From Shinella sp. WSJ-2 (GTDB lineage Bacteria; Pseudomonadota; Alphaproteobacteria; Rhizobiales; Rhizobiaceae), in the NCBI RefSeq assembly GCF_003432075.1, contig NZ_QWBU01000002.1, positions 248,001 to 312,000 on the forward strand: a stretch of DNA of 64,000 nt, written 5' to 3'. Below are positions 35,335 to 45,314 of this stretch, in pieces (the stretch's first letter is position 1; the number at the start of each line of letters is the position of its first letter). Both the position numbers and the translations under genes were made by a program. The notes beneath the pieces are model-generated. The model was not told the DNA's origin and did not search any database. It was given only the letters and a program-made list of their open reading frames with translations.

Positions 35335-35371
35335 GAAGACGCGCCGATTTCGCCGCGGCGGCGTTGTCTTC
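35335..35371 (+). terminator. Weak inverted repeat after the amide hydrolase gene
   Basis: GAAGAC (35335-35340) pairs with GTCTTC (35366-35371), with interrupted inner GC pairing (GCCG with CGGC). There is no clear T-run. It may end the hydrolase transcript inefficiently. Confidence 0.3.
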
Positions 35372-35418
35372 ACGCCTGCGACATTCTAAATGTGTCGGGC
35401 ATTCCTGAGGGGACTTTC

Positions 35419-36363
35419 ATGGCTAAGATCAAGAACGTCGCGGTCCAGATGGACCACGTGTCGACCATCAATATCGCGGGCGATTCCACCTTCGCCATGA
35501 GCCTCGAGGCGCAGGCCCGCGGCTACAAGCTCTTCCATTACACGCCTGATCGCCTGAGCCTGCGCGACGGCACGGTCTATGCCAGCGTCGAACCGATGGA
35601 ACTGCGCGACGTCAAGGGTGACCACTACACGCTGGGCGCGCCCGAGCGCGTCGATCTCTCGACCATGGACGTGGTTCTGCTGCGGCAGGACCCGCCATTC
35701 GACATGTCCTACATCACGTCCACGCATCTCCTGGAGCGCATCCATCCCAAGACGCTCGTGGTCAATGACCCGGCCTGGGTGCGCAATTCGCCGGAAAAGA
35801 TTTTCGTCACCGAATTCGCTGATCTCATGCCGAAGACGCTGATCACCCGCGATCCCGCCGAAATCCGCCGCTTCCGCGACGAGATGGGCGACATGATCCT
35901 GAAGCCGCTCTACGGCAATGGCGGCGCCGGCGTCTTCCATTCCACCAAGGACGACCGCAACCTGTCCTCGCTTCTGGAAATGTTCGGCCAGATGTTCCGC
36001 GAGCCCTTCATCGCCCAGCAATATCTGCCTGACGTCCGCAAGGGCGACAAGCGCATCCTGCTCGTTGACGGCGACCCGGTGGGCGCGATCAACCGCGTGC
36101 CGGCCGAGCACGATGCCCGCTCCAACATGCATGCCGGCGGCCGCCCCGAGCCGACCGAGCTGACGGCGCGTGAGAAGGAAATTTGCGCCCGCATCGGCCC
36201 CGCCCTGCGCGAGCGCGGCTTCCTGCTCGTCGGCATCGACGTCATCGGCGACTATATGACCGAGATCAACGTGACCTCGCCAACCGGCCTGCGCGAGGTC
36301 AAGAAATTCGGCGGCGCCGACATCGCAGCCCTCCTCTGGGACGCGATCGAACGCAAGCGCTGA
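35419..36363 (+). CDS. gshB: Glutathione synthase
   Basis: A 314-residue ATP-grasp enzyme that joins gamma-glutamylcysteine and glycine to glutathione. Visible features are the N-terminal [51 protein letters not shown] (ATP-binding Lys and glycine loop), and the Mg/ATP site [13 protein letters not shown] near the C-terminus. The ATG at 35419 has GAGGGGA upstream; the frame is open to 35392. It is followed by a stem-loop. A yraN-gshB link is common in alphaproteobacteria, here split by 8 kb. Confidence 0.97.
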   Translation: MAKIKNVAVQMDHVSTINIAGDSTFAMSLEAQARGYKLFHYTPDRLSLRDGTVYASVEPMELRDVKGDHYTLGAPERVDLSTMDVVLLRQDPPFDMSYITSTHLLERIHPKTLVVNDPAWVRNSPEKIFVTEFADLMPKTLITRDPAEIRRFRDEMGDMILKPLYGNGGAGVFHSTKDDRNLSSLLEMFGQMFREPFIAQQYLPDVRKGDKRILLVDGDPVGAINRVPAEHDARSNMHAGGRPEPTELTAREKEICARIGPALRERGFLLVGIDVIGDYMTEINVTSPTGLREVKKFGGADIAALLWDAIERKR

Positions 36364-36379
36364 GGCCGTTTCCATCCTT

Positions 36380-36418
36380 GCCGGGGCGTTCTGTTCACGG
36401 ACGTCCCGGCTTCGTTCC
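36380..36418 (+). terminator. Probable terminator of gshB
   Basis: GCCGGGGCGT (36380-36389) and ACGTCCCGGC (36401-36410) pair at 9 of 10 positions with an 11-base loop, followed by TTCGTTCC. It starts 17 bases after the gshB stop. Confidence 0.6.
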
Positions 36419-36608
36419 ACAAATGCAACCGAATGCAACCGACGCGCGGAAAATCGTGCGGCGAGTTCTATAATTGTTCTTGTTTCATTCCGTGTTTCAT
36501 GCCAGATTTGCGGCTGCAACCCAGAGGCGGGTTGGTGGACTGCTTTCGGCATAAAAGTGTTGTGGCGTCATCGCGCTTTGAGCGCGCTGCAGGACGGGCG
36601 GGGCGATC

Positions 36609-38138
36609 ATGGTGGCACGGGTTGGCACGATTGCATTTCAAGGCATCGAGGGCGTGCCTGTCGATGTGCAGGTCATGGTGGCGCCCGGCAAGATGGGCAT
36701 GCAGATCGTCGGCTTGGCTGATAAGGCCGTGGCGGAAAGCCGCGAGCGGGTGCAAGCGGCTCTCCACGCCTCCGGTCTCTCGCTGCCGCCCAAGCGGGTG
36801 ACGGTCAATCTCGCGCCGGCGGATCTGCCCAAGGAAGGCAGCCACTACGATCTCGCCATCGCGCTCGGCCTGATGATGGCGCTCGGCGCAGTGCCGGCGG
36901 ATGCGCTGGAGGATTTCCTCGTCATCGGCGAACTCAATCTCGACGGCACGGTCGCCTCCGTCGCCGGCGCGCTTCCTGCCGCCATGGGTGCCAATGCACT
37001 CGGCAAGGGCTTGATCTGCCCGGCGGAGAATGGTGCGGAAGCGGCCTGGGCTGGTGGAGGGCTCGAAATTCTCGCTCCGCGTAGCCTGATCGCGCTCGCG
37101 AACCATTTCAAGGGAACGCAGGTTCTCGCCCGCCCAGTGCCGGCGGTGCGCGCGGCAGCCGGCGACCTGCCCGACCTCCTGGATATTCGCGGACAGGAAA
37201 GCGCCAAGCGGGCGCTGGAAGTGGCGGCGGCTGGCAGCCACAATCTCCTGATGGTCGGTCCGCCCGGCTCGGGAAAATCCATGCTTGCCGCGCGCCTCGC
37301 CGCCATCCTGCCGCCGCTTGCCCCGGCCGAGCTGCTGGAAGTGTCGATGATCCATTCCATTGCCGGCCAGCTTTCCGGCGGGCGCCTGTCGGATCGCCGC
37401 CCGTTCCGTACGCCGCATCATTCCGCCACCATGGCGGCATTGGTGGGCGGCGGGCCGCGGGCGCGTCCCGGCGAAGTGTCGCTCGCGCATAATGGCGTCC
37501 TATTTCTCGACGAGCTCCCCGAATTCACGCCGCAGGCGCTCGATGCGCTACGCCAGCCGCTCGAAACCGGCGAATGCATCATCGCGCGCGCCAATCACCG
37601 TGTCAGCTATCCCGCCGCCGTCCAGCTCGTCGCGGCCATGAACCCCTGCCGGTGCGGCATGGCGGGCGAGCCCGGCCGCAGCTGCGCGCGCGGTCCACGC
37701 TGTATGAGCGATTATCAAGCCCGCGTCTCCGGCCCGCTGATGGATCGCATCGATATCCGCATCGACGTGCCCGCCGTTTCCGCGACGGATCTTATCCGCC
37801 CAATGGCCGGAGAGCCGAGTGCGGTTGTGGCAAGGCGCGTCGCCCAGGCCCGCGCCCTGCAGGCCGATCGTTTCGCGCGCCTCGGCATGGGCTCGGTGAC
37901 CAGCAATGCGCGGGCCTCGACCGCGCTGGTTGAAAAAGTAGCCGAGCCTGATTCCGCCGGCCTCCAGCTGCTGCGCGATGCCGCGGAGAAGATGCGCTTT
38001 TCCGCCCGCGGCTATCACCGCGTCCTCAAGGTCGCCCGTACTCTGGCCGATCTCGACGAAGCCGCGATCGTCGGTCGTATCCACCTGGCGGAGGCGATTT
38101 CCTACCGGATTGCCGGCGAGCGGCTCGTCACGGCCTGA
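36609..38138 (+). CDS. comM: YifB/ComM family Mg-chelatase-like AAA+ ATPase
   Basis: A 509-residue protein. An N-terminal Lon-like S5 domain (about 1-170) is followed by an AAA+ module with Walker A GPPGSGKSM, a Walker B ending FLDELPEF, and a zinc-knuckle-like CRCGMAGEPGRSCARGPRC before a C-terminal Mg-chelatase-type domain. ComM is a DNA branch-migration helicase that helps integrate transforming DNA in naturally competent bacteria, and it occurs widely in others. The ATG at 36609 starts the typical VARVGTIAFQGIEG sequence. Confidence 0.92.
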   Translation: MVARVGTIAFQGIEGVPVDVQVMVAPGKMGMQIVGLADKAVAESRERVQAALHASGLSLPPKRVTVNLAPADLPKEGSHYDLAIALGLMMALGAVPADALEDFLVIGELNLDGTVASVAGALPAAMGANALGKGLICPAENGAEAAWAGGGLEILAPRSLIALANHFKGTQVLARPVPAVRAAAGDLPDLLDIRGQESAKRALEVAAAGSHNLLMVGPPGSGKSMLAARLAAILPPLAPAELLEVSMIHSIAGQLSGGRLSDRRPFRTPHHSATMAALVGGGPRARPGEVSLAHNGVLFLDELPEFTPQALDALRQPLETGECIIARANHRVSYPAAVQLVAAMNPCRCGMAGEPGRSCARGPRCMSDYQARVSGPLMDRIDIRIDVPAVSATDLIRPMAGEPSAVVARRVAQARALQADRFARLGMGSVTSNARASTALVEKVAEPDSAGLQLLRDAAEKMRFSARGYHRVLKVARTLADLDEAAIVGRIHLAEAISYRIAGERLVTA

Positions 38139-38187
38139 TGGTCGACGTCAACGGGGCCGAATATGCATCCGCCCGCTGTCTCCGGTG

Positions 38188-38583
38188 TTACCCCGGTCCT
38201 TTGAAAACCGCCTCGATATGATGCCCGTCCGGATCGACGACGAAGGCGGCATAGTAGGTGGGGCCGTAGTGCAGACGCAGACCGGGCGGGCCGTTGTCGC
38301 GGCCGCCGGCAGCGGTGGCTGCCGCGTGGAAGGCATCGACGGCCGGGCGGTTCGGTGCGGCAAAGGCGATGTGGAAGCCGGCGCCGGGCGCGCGGGCATC
38401 GTCATCGGCTTTGATGGCCAGCTTGTCGCCTCCGCCCGGCAGCCCGTAGCCGACGGCCTGGCCGGCTTCGCCGGGCCGCAGGTCGGACCAGACGCGTGTA
38501 TAGCCGAGCGGCGCAAGCGCGGCGTCGTAGAAAGCCGCCGCACGGTCGATGTCGTGAACGCCGAGAGAGAGGTGGTGAAGCAT
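38188..38583 (-). CDS. VOC family protein (glyoxalase/dioxygenase fold)
   Basis: A 131-residue two-module vicinal-oxygen-chelate protein. It begins MLHHLSLGVHDIDRAAAFYD and ends VDPDGHHIEAVFKGPG, the typical metal-ligand-bearing ends (a His near position 4 and Glu near the end). It could be a small dioxygenase, an isomerase or a resistance-type binding protein. The ATG at 38583 has no clear ribosome site; a GTG at 38652 in frame would add 23 residues. It stands alone, converging on comM. Confidence 0.83.
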   Translation of the reverse strand: MLHHLSLGVHDIDRAAAFYDAALAPLGYTRVWSDLRPGEAGQAVGYGLPGGGDKLAIKADDDARAPGAGFHIAFAAPNRPAVDAFHAAATAAGGRDNGPPGLRLHYGPTYYAAFVVDPDGHHIEAVFKGPG

Positions 38584-38748
38584 GGGGGAGAGGACGATAA
38601 TTGGTTTGGACTTGGATGCCGCAAGGCCGGGCCATGCGGCGATCTTATGCACAAGCCATTCAGCCGAAGCGCGTTCGCTTCGGCTTTGGGGGATACGGCA
38701 GACAAAACCTTTGGAGCTTCCGCCAAACCGGCGCTCGCCGGAAAGACG

Positions 38749-39717
<969 letters not shown>

Positions 39718-39845
39718 CGGGGTCTCCTCGTTATTGTCGAAGAGAAGATAGGAGCGAACGCGACGCGAGACGAGTCCGGATTTCGCGGGAAAACGGTTTC
39801 AAACGGAATAATCGGATTGCCAGCGGGCAAAAGCCTGAGAAACCA

Positions 39846-40463
39846 TCATGCTGCGCGGGTGGCGATATAGGCCGCAGTCCCTGCGAGAATGCCGGCGGCG
39901 ACGCGGTTCAGCCGCTGCAACGCCTTCGGCTGCTTGAGCAGAACCCGGGCACGCGCGGCGAGCGCGATATAGGGCACGACCACGATGAGCAGAACCACGA
40001 AGGTAGCGGCCAGCAGCACGCCGTAGTCCTTGAGGCCGATCGACTCGAGATCGACCAGCGTCGGCACGAGCGCGACATAGAACAGCATGGTCTTGGGATT
40101 GCCCAGTGTCACGAACAGGCCGGACAGGAACGACATGGTCATGCTGGTGGAGCGCTGCTCCTCGATGTTCTGCGGCAGCAGCCCACCCGTCCAGAGCTTC
40201 CAGGCGATGTAGCCGAGATAGAGCGCGCCGGCGATCTTGATCAGCATGAAGGCGGTGGTGAAGGTCTGGGCGATGAAGGCAAGGCCGAGAATGACCGCCG
40301 TCAGATAGACCATATCGCCGAGGATGAGCCCAAGCCCCATGAAGAAGGTCGGCCGGAAGCCGGAGCCGAGCGCGCGGGCGACGATCGCCGTAATGCCGGG
40401 ACCGGGAATGATGGCGGCAATGAACAAGGCGCCGCTATAGGCGATGAGGACGGCGAGGGTCAT
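39846..40463 (-). CDS. LysE/RhtB family amino acid exporter (first of three)
   Basis: A 205-residue inner-membrane protein with about six helices. The family motif is IIPGPGITAIVARALGSGFR near the N-terminus, with LGNPKTMLFYVALVPTLV in the middle. Such proteins export lysine, threonine, homoserine lactone or other amino acids. The ATG at 40463 has AAGGAG seven bases upstream; the frame is open to 40514. It is divergent from the second LysE gene, with about 160 bases between. Confidence 0.9.
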   Translation of the reverse strand: MTLAVLIAYSGALFIAAIIPGPGITAIVARALGSGFRPTFFMGLGLILGDMVYLTAVILGLAFIAQTFTTAFMLIKIAGALYLGYIAWKLWTGGLLPQNIEEQRSTSMTMSFLSGLFVTLGNPKTMLFYVALVPTLVDLESIGLKDYGVLLAATFVVLLIVVVPYIALAARARVLLKQPKALQRLNRVAAGILAGTAAYIATRAA

Positions 40464-40626
40464 GGGAATCTCCTTGGGCACCTCCCTTTTACGCCCAGCC
40501 GCATTTTCCGGCAATGGTCCGGCTGGCCGTGCGCTACCGGCACTCTTGTCACCGGGACAAGTGCGATTCTTGCGGCCTCAGGGGGCGGAAGATAAGCCTT
40601 CTTTACCGATCCAGCGGAGACATATC

Positions 40627-41259
40627 GTGCCCGATTTGACCAGCCTTGCCGCCTTCGCCCTCATCGCGCTCGGGATGGTGCTGACGCCAGGGCCGAACAT
40701 GCTTTATCTCGTCTCCCGCTCGATCTGCCAGGGGCCGGCGGCGGGGCTTGTTTCGCTCGGCGGCGTGGCACTCGGTTTCGTGTTCTATTTGTTTGCCGCC
40801 GCACTCGGCATCACAGCGCTGCTGATGGCCGTGCCCTATGCCTATGATGCGTTGCGTTTTGCCGGCGCGCTCTATCTCGCCTGGCTGGCCTGGCAGGCGT
40901 TGCGCCCCGGCGGGCGTTCGCCTTTCGCGGTGAAGACCCTGCCGCGCGACGGCAATCGCAAACTCTTCCTCATGGGGCTTCTCACCAATCTGCTGAACCC
41001 CAAAGTGGCTGTACTCTATCTCTCGCTGCTGCCGCAGTTCATCGATCCGGCAAGGGGCCATGTCTTCCTGCAGGCGCTGGTGCTGGGCGGCACGCAGATC
41101 GTCATCGCCGTCAGCATCAACGGGCTGATAGCCTTGTCCGCCGGCTCGGTGGCCGCCCTTCTCGCCACCCGCCCGCGCTGGGCGCTCGTGCAGCGCTGGC
41201 TGATGGGCACCATGCTGGCGGGGCTGGCGCTGCGCATGGCGACGGACGCGGGACGCTGA
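40627..41259 (+). CDS. LysE/RhtB family amino acid exporter (second of three)
   Basis: A 210-residue polytopic membrane protein with the motif LTPGPNMLYLVSRSICQG and LTNLLNPKVAVLYLSLLPQF. A GTG start at 40627 with CGGAGA upstream begins the hydrophobic domain directly; no in-frame ATG is better placed, and the frame is open to 40444. It converges on the GNAT gene, one base apart. It is clearly diverged from its neighbour, so it is not a recent tandem copy. Confidence 0.88.
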   Translation: MPDLTSLAAFALIALGMVLTPGPNMLYLVSRSICQGPAAGLVSLGGVALGFVFYLFAAALGITALLMAVPYAYDALRFAGALYLAWLAWQALRPGGRSPFAVKTLPRDGNRKLFLMGLLTNLLNPKVAVLYLSLLPQFIDPARGHVFLQALVLGGTQIVIAVSINGLIALSAGSVAALLATRPRWALVQRWLMGTMLAGLALRMATDAGR

Positions 41260-42147
41260 TCAGAACTCTGCCATTGGCGGCAGCGCGAAGGGTTTTTGCG
41301 GCAGCAGGCCTTCCGCCCCGCGGAGCATGAGCGCCATACCGCCTTCGTCGGCGATGGCCTCGCCGGTCCAGTCCAGATGATCGGGCGCAAAGTGCACGCG
41401 GATTTTTGACGGCGTGATCCGCAGGCTCGCTAGGATATCGGTAAGGGCAGGGATTTGCGCACCGGCCACATCGAACAGTTCGAAGGTTCCGTCTTCACCC
41501 TGTTGCCAGGCGATGACGGAACCGTCCTCTTCCATGAGGTCGAGCCGGAGATCCGGCATCAGCGCGGCGTTGAACAGAAACATCTCGACCTGCCGCAGCG
41601 GCGCGAAACGATCGGAAACCGGGCGACGACCACTCAGGAGCCGGCGAAGCAATGTCACATCCGCATCATTGGCCATATCGAGTTGCCGCGTTGCGCCAGC
41701 CCGGCCGCCTTTTGGTGCCGGGCTTGCGAAACGATGCTGCGCGAGCGCCCGGAAGCCGTAGCGCTCGTAGAGGGTGGGCTTGTCGGTCAGCAGCGCCACG
41801 GCTTCAAAACCCTCACTGTCGCAATAGTCGAGGGCGGCTTCCATGACGGAGCGGAACAGGCCGCGCCCGCGAAAATCCGGCCGCACCGCGCCCGATTGCA
41901 GTCCCGCGGCGCGGGTGAAATTGCCGTTGATGACCAGCGGCATCGAGAAGGCGCTGATATTGGCGATGCAGGTGCCGGATGCGTCGAACCAGGCGAAGGG
42001 CACGCCGGTCGGGTCCGGCCCGCCGAGCCGGTCGAGGATCGTTACATCGATGCCGAACGTGTCGTCGAGCAGGGCGGCAAGCGCCAGCGAAGCCGCCGGA
42101 TCGCCGAAATAGTTCGCGCGGAAAACGAGCGCAGGATGGCCCGTCAT
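41260..42147 (-). CDS. GNAT family N-acetyltransferase
   Basis: A 295-residue protein with an N-terminal GNAT domain (about 5-140). The acetyl-CoA loop is RGRGLF at 93-98, after LQSGAVRPDF, and LYERYGFRALAQHRF closes the domain. About 150 further residues form a second, less conserved domain, reminiscent of two-domain GNATs with a C-terminal sterol-carrier-like part. The ATG at 42147 lies four bases after the dut stop, so the two are probably co-transcribed. The substrate is unknown. Confidence 0.82.
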   Translation of the reverse strand: MTGHPALVFRANYFGDPAASLALAALLDDTFGIDVTILDRLGGPDPTGVPFAWFDASGTCIANISAFSMPLVINGNFTRAAGLQSGAVRPDFRGRGLFRSVMEAALDYCDSEGFEAVALLTDKPTLYERYGFRALAQHRFASPAPKGGRAGATRQLDMANDADVTLLRRLLSGRRPVSDRFAPLRQVEMFLFNAALMPDLRLDLMEEDGSVIAWQQGEDGTFELFDVAGAQIPALTDILASLRITPSKIRVHFAPDHLDWTGEAIADEGGMALMLRGAEGLLPQKPFALPPMAEF

Positions 42148-42151
42148 CGTC

Positions 42152-42619
42152 TCAGCGCACGCCGGTCGAGCCAAAGCCGCCGGCGCCGCGTGCGGTCTCG
42201 CTGGCGTCCGTCGCCTCGCGCACGGCTACTTGCGTGACCGGGGCGATCACCATCTGGGCGATGCGCATGCCGCGCTCGATCACAAAGGGCTCTTCGCCGA
42301 GATTGACGAGCAGCACTTTCACCTCGCCGCGATAATCGCTGTCGATGGTGCCGGGCGTGTTGAGGCAGGTGATGCCGTTCTTGAAGGCGAGACCTGAACG
42401 CGGGCGGATCTGCGCCTCGTAGCCGAAGGGCACTTCGAAGACGAAGCCGGTCGGCACCAGCGTGCGCTTGCTCGGTGCGAGCGTGAGCGGCGCATCGGCT
42501 TCCACGGCGGCGCGCAGGTCCATGCCGGCGGCACCCGGCGTCTCATAGGCGGGCAGATCGATGCCCTCGCCATGCGGTAGGCGGACGAGCGAAAGGGTGG
42601 GCTGGGCGGGGGCGGTCAT
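42152..42619 (-). CDS. dut: dUTP diphosphatase
   Basis: A 155-residue trimeric dUTPase that hydrolyses dUTP to dUMP, preventing uracil incorporation. The five motifs are visible: GMDLRA, RPRSGLA (73-79), [13 protein letters not shown] (87-99, catalytic Asp93), RIAQMV and the C-terminal GGFGSTG. The ATG at 42619 gives the family length; the frame is open to 42697. In rhizobia dut often lies near coaBC; here it is some 7 kb away. Confidence 0.97.
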   Translation of the reverse strand: MTAPAQPTLSLVRLPHGEGIDLPAYETPGAAGMDLRAAVEADAPLTLAPSKRTLVPTGFVFEVPFGYEAQIRPRSGLAFKNGITCLNTPGTIDSDYRGEVKVLLVNLGEEPFVIERGMRIAQMVIAPVTQVAVREATDASETARGAGGFGSTGVR

Positions 42620-42714
42620 GCGGCTATAAGCCGGCCGTGGCGGCAGCGCGTCAATTGCATCTTCGCGGCGGAGCCTGTAAAGACGCCGGCAACTCACAGG
42701 ATATTGCAGAAAAA

Positions 42715-44295
42715 ATGGCTGAAACCCTCGCCGAGGCGGTCTCCCGCCGCCGCACCTTCGCGATCATCGCGCACCCGGACGCCGGTAAAACCACGCTCAC
42801 CGAAAAGCTGCTGCTGTTCGGCGGCGCTATCCAGCTCGCCGGCGAAGTGAAGGCAAAGAAGGACCGCATCCAGACGCGGTCGGACTGGATGAAGATCGAG
42901 CGCGAGCGCGGCATCTCGGTCGTGACCTCGGTCATGACCTTCGAATATGACGGCAACGTCTTCAACATCCTCGATACGCCCGGCCACGAGGACTTCGCCG
43001 ACGACACCTACCGCACGCTGACGGCCGTCGATGCCGCCGTCATGGTCATCGACGCTGCCAAGGGTATCGAGCCGCGGACGCTTAAGCTCTTCGAAGTCTG
43101 CCGACTGCGCGATATCCCGATCATCACCTTCGTCAACAAGATGGACCGCGAAAGCCGCGATCCCTTCGAAATCCTCGACGAGGTGGAAGAGAAGCTGGCG
43201 CTCGATACCGCGCCGGTCACCTGGCCGGTCGGCCGTTCCAAGACGTTTTCCGGTTCCTATCACCTCGCCGACCGCACCTATCGTGGCTCGGACACGCAGG
43301 TGCAGCCGACGAAGATGGACGACGCAGCCGAAGTCGCCAAGAGCCTGCCGGAAAACGAGCGCCAGGCCTTCGTCGAAGAAATGGAACTGGCGCGCGAGGC
43401 CTGCCGTCCGTTCGACCGCGAAGCCTTCCTCGAAGGTCATATGACACCCGTCTTCTTTGGTTCGGCGCTCCGCAATTTCGGTGTGCGCGATCTCATCAAC
43501 GCACTCGGCGCCTTCGCGCCGCCGCCGCGTGACCAGATCGCCGATGTGCGCAAGGTCCATGCCGCCGAGGACAAGATGACGGCCTTTGTCTTCAAGATCC
43601 AGGCCAACATGGACCCGAACCATCGCGACCGTATCGCCTTTGCCCGCGTCTGCTCCGGCATGCTGGAGCGCGGCATGAAGGTGCGCCTTGCCCGCACCGG
43701 CAAGACCATCGGCCTCTCGGCGCCGCAGTTCTTCTTCGCCTCGCAGCGCCAACTGGCCGATACGGCCTATGCCGGCGACGTGGTGGGCATCCCGAACCAT
43801 GGCACGCTCAGGATCGGCGATACGCTGACGGAAGGCGAAGCGCTGGTCTTCGAAGGCGTGCCGAACTTCGCGCCGGAAATCCTGCGCCGCGTGCGGCTGG
43901 AAGACGCGATGAAGGCCAAGAAGCTCAAGGAAGCCTTGCAGCAGATGGCGGAAGAGGGCGTCGTACAGCTCTTCTCGCCGGAAGACGGCTCGCCCGCCAT
44001 CGTCGGCGTCGTCGGCGCGCTGCAGCTCGACGTTCTGAAGGAACGTCTGCAGCAGGAATATGGCCTGCCCGTCTCCTTCGAGATGTCGCGCTTCTCGGTC
44101 TGCCGCTGGATTTCGTCCGATAGCGCCACGGAACTTGACAAGTTTGTCACCCAGCGCCGTGGCGATATCGCGCGCGACCTCGATGGCGACCCTGTATTCC
44201 TGGCGCAGGACAGTTTCTCGCTGCGCTACGAGGCGGAGCGTTATCCGGCGATCAAGATGGTGGCCATTAAGGAATATCACGTCACCAAGGCGTAA
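42715..44295 (+). CDS. prfC: Peptide chain release factor 3
   Basis: A 526-residue GTPase that removes release factors RF1 and RF2 from the ribosome after termination. The G motifs are clear: AHPDAGKTT (19-27), DTPGHEDF and NKMDRE, with the RF3-specific [12 protein letters not shown] and the C-terminal [10 protein letters not shown]. The ATG at 42715 starts the typical [20 protein letters not shown] sequence. A strong terminator follows the stop codon. Confidence 0.97.
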   Translation: MAETLAEAVSRRRTFAIIAHPDAGKTTLTEKLLLFGGAIQLAGEVKAKKDRIQTRSDWMKIERERGISVVTSVMTFEYDGNVFNILDTPGHEDFADDTYRTLTAVDAAVMVIDAAKGIEPRTLKLFEVCRLRDIPIITFVNKMDRESRDPFEILDEVEEKLALDTAPVTWPVGRSKTFSGSYHLADRTYRGSDTQVQPTKMDDAAEVAKSLPENERQAFVEEMELAREACRPFDREAFLEGHMTPVFFGSALRNFGVRDLINALGAFAPPPRDQIADVRKVHAAEDKMTAFVFKIQANMDPNHRDRIAFARVCSGMLERGMKVRLARTGKTIGLSAPQFFFASQRQLADTAYAGDVVGIPNHGTLRIGDTLTEGEALVFEGVPNFAPEILRRVRLEDAMKAKKLKEALQQMAEEGVVQLFSPEDGSPAIVGVVGALQLDVLKERLQQEYGLPVSFEMSRFSVCRWISSDSATELDKFVTQRRGDIARDLDGDPVFLAQDSFSLRYEAERYPAIKMVAIKEYHVTKA

Positions 44296-44312
44296 CGCGC
44301 GCCTGCCATTTT

Positions 44313-44350
44313 GCCGCCTGTCACTTTCAAGATGACAGGCGGCTTTTCAT
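44313..44350 (+). terminator. Rho-independent terminator of prfC
   Basis: GCCGCCTGTCA (44313-44323) and TGACAGGCGGC (44333-44343) form a perfect 11-bp stem with a 9-base loop, followed by TTTTCATTT. It ends shortly before the TPP riboswitch of thiD. Confidence 0.9.
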
Positions 44351-44366
44351 TTGCGAAAAGCAATGC

Positions 44367-44448
44367 TTGGACAGGGGCGTCCGCCGCAAGGCGGGCTGAG
44401 AAGCACCCTTTGAACCTGAACCGGATCATGCCGGCGGAGGGAGTCGAA
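44367..44448 (+). ncRNA. TPP riboswitch (THI element)
   Basis: The conserved core of the thiamine-pyrophosphate aptamer is present: CTGAGA at 44396-44401, CCTTTGAACCTGA at 44407-44419, a CCGG-ATCATG-CCGG stem, and GGAGGGA at 44436-44442. The closing P1 helix is formed by TTGGAC (44367-44372) with GTCGAA (44443-44448). It lies 54 bases before thiD, so thiamine pyrophosphate should reduce thiD expression. Confidence 0.93.
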
Positions 44449-44479
44449 CGGGTGCCTCATCGCTTTGCGCCCCACGGCT

Positions 44480-44498
44480 GCCTCCGTCGCAAGGAGGC
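44480..44498 (+). promoter_or_regulatory. Ribosome-site-sequestering hairpin of the thiD riboswitch
   Basis: GCCTCC (44480-44485) pairs with GGAGGC (44493-44498), burying the AAGGAGG ribosome site just before the thiD ATG at 44502. It is the likely translational output of the TPP aptamer. No T-run is present, which argues against transcriptional termination. Confidence 0.7.
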
Positions 44499-44501
44499 TC
44501 C

Positions 44502-45314
44502 ATGGCCGAGACGACCATCGCAAACATCCTCTCCATCGCGGGCTCCGACCCCTCCGGCGGCGCCGGCATCCAGGCCGATCTCAAGACCTTCGCGGCACGC
44601 GGCACCTATGGCATGGCCGTGCTGACGGCGCTGACGGCGCAGAACACGCAAGGGGTGTCGGGCGTGCATCTCGTGCCGGCGGATTTCGTCGCGGCGCAGA
44701 TTCGGGATGTCTTCGCCGATGTGCGGGTTCATGCGGTGAAGATCGGCATGATCGCTTCCGCGGATATCGTGGAGGCGGTGGCCAATGCGCTTGCCACCCA
44801 TCGCAGCACGCCGCTGGTGCTCGATCCCGTCATGGTCGCCAAGGGTGGCGCATCGCTTCTGGCGCGCGAGGCCGTCGATGCCCTGATGCGCCGCCTGCTG
44901 CCGCTCGCCACGGTGCTCACGCCCAACCTGCCGGAGGCGGCCGCCCTGCTCGGCGAGGCGGAGGCAACGGACCGGGAGACGATGGCGGATCAGGCGAACC
45001 GCCTGCTGGCGCTTGGCCCCAAGGCGGTGCTGCTGAAGGGTGGGCACCTGCCCGGCAACCAGAGCCCGGATGTGCTGGCGACGCGCGATCGCCTGCGCTG
45101 GTTCGAGGGCGTGCGCGTCCTGACGCGCAACACCCATGGCACCGGCTGCTCGCTATCGAGCGCCATTGCGGCCGAACTCGGCAAGGGCAAGACGCTGTCG
45201 GATGCCGTGGCGGCGGCAAAAAGCTACATTGCCGGCGCCGTGCGCGGCTCGGATGCGCTGACCGTCGGCTCAGGCCACGGCCCGCTGCACCATTTTCACG
45301 CGCTCTGGAGCTAG
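44502..45314 (+). CDS. thiD: Hydroxymethylpyrimidine/phosphomethylpyrimidine kinase
   Basis: A 270-residue ribokinase-like enzyme that phosphorylates HMP and HMP-phosphate for thiamine synthesis. GSDPSGGAGIQADLKTF near the N-terminus binds the pyrimidine, LDPVMVAKGG and LTPNLPEA are typical, and THGTGCSLSSAI is the anion hole with its Cys. It is controlled by the TPP riboswitch just upstream. Its stop overlaps the convergent LysE gene by four bases. Confidence 0.96.
   Translation: MAETTIANILSIAGSDPSGGAGIQADLKTFAARGTYGMAVLTALTAQNTQGVSGVHLVPADFVAAQIRDVFADVRVHAVKIGMIASADIVEAVANALATHRSTPLVLDPVMVAKGGASLLAREAVDALMRRLLPLATVLTPNLPEAAALLGEAEATDRETMADQANRLLALGPKAVLLKGGHLPGNQSPDVLATRDRLRWFEGVRVLTRNTHGTGCSLSSAIAAELGKGKTLSDAVAAAKSYIAGAVRGSDALTVGSGHGPLHHFHALWS

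Noticed and set aside
36422-36441. Tandem decamer AATGCAACCG twice before comM
   Set aside because: Only two copies, no partner motif; likely chance.
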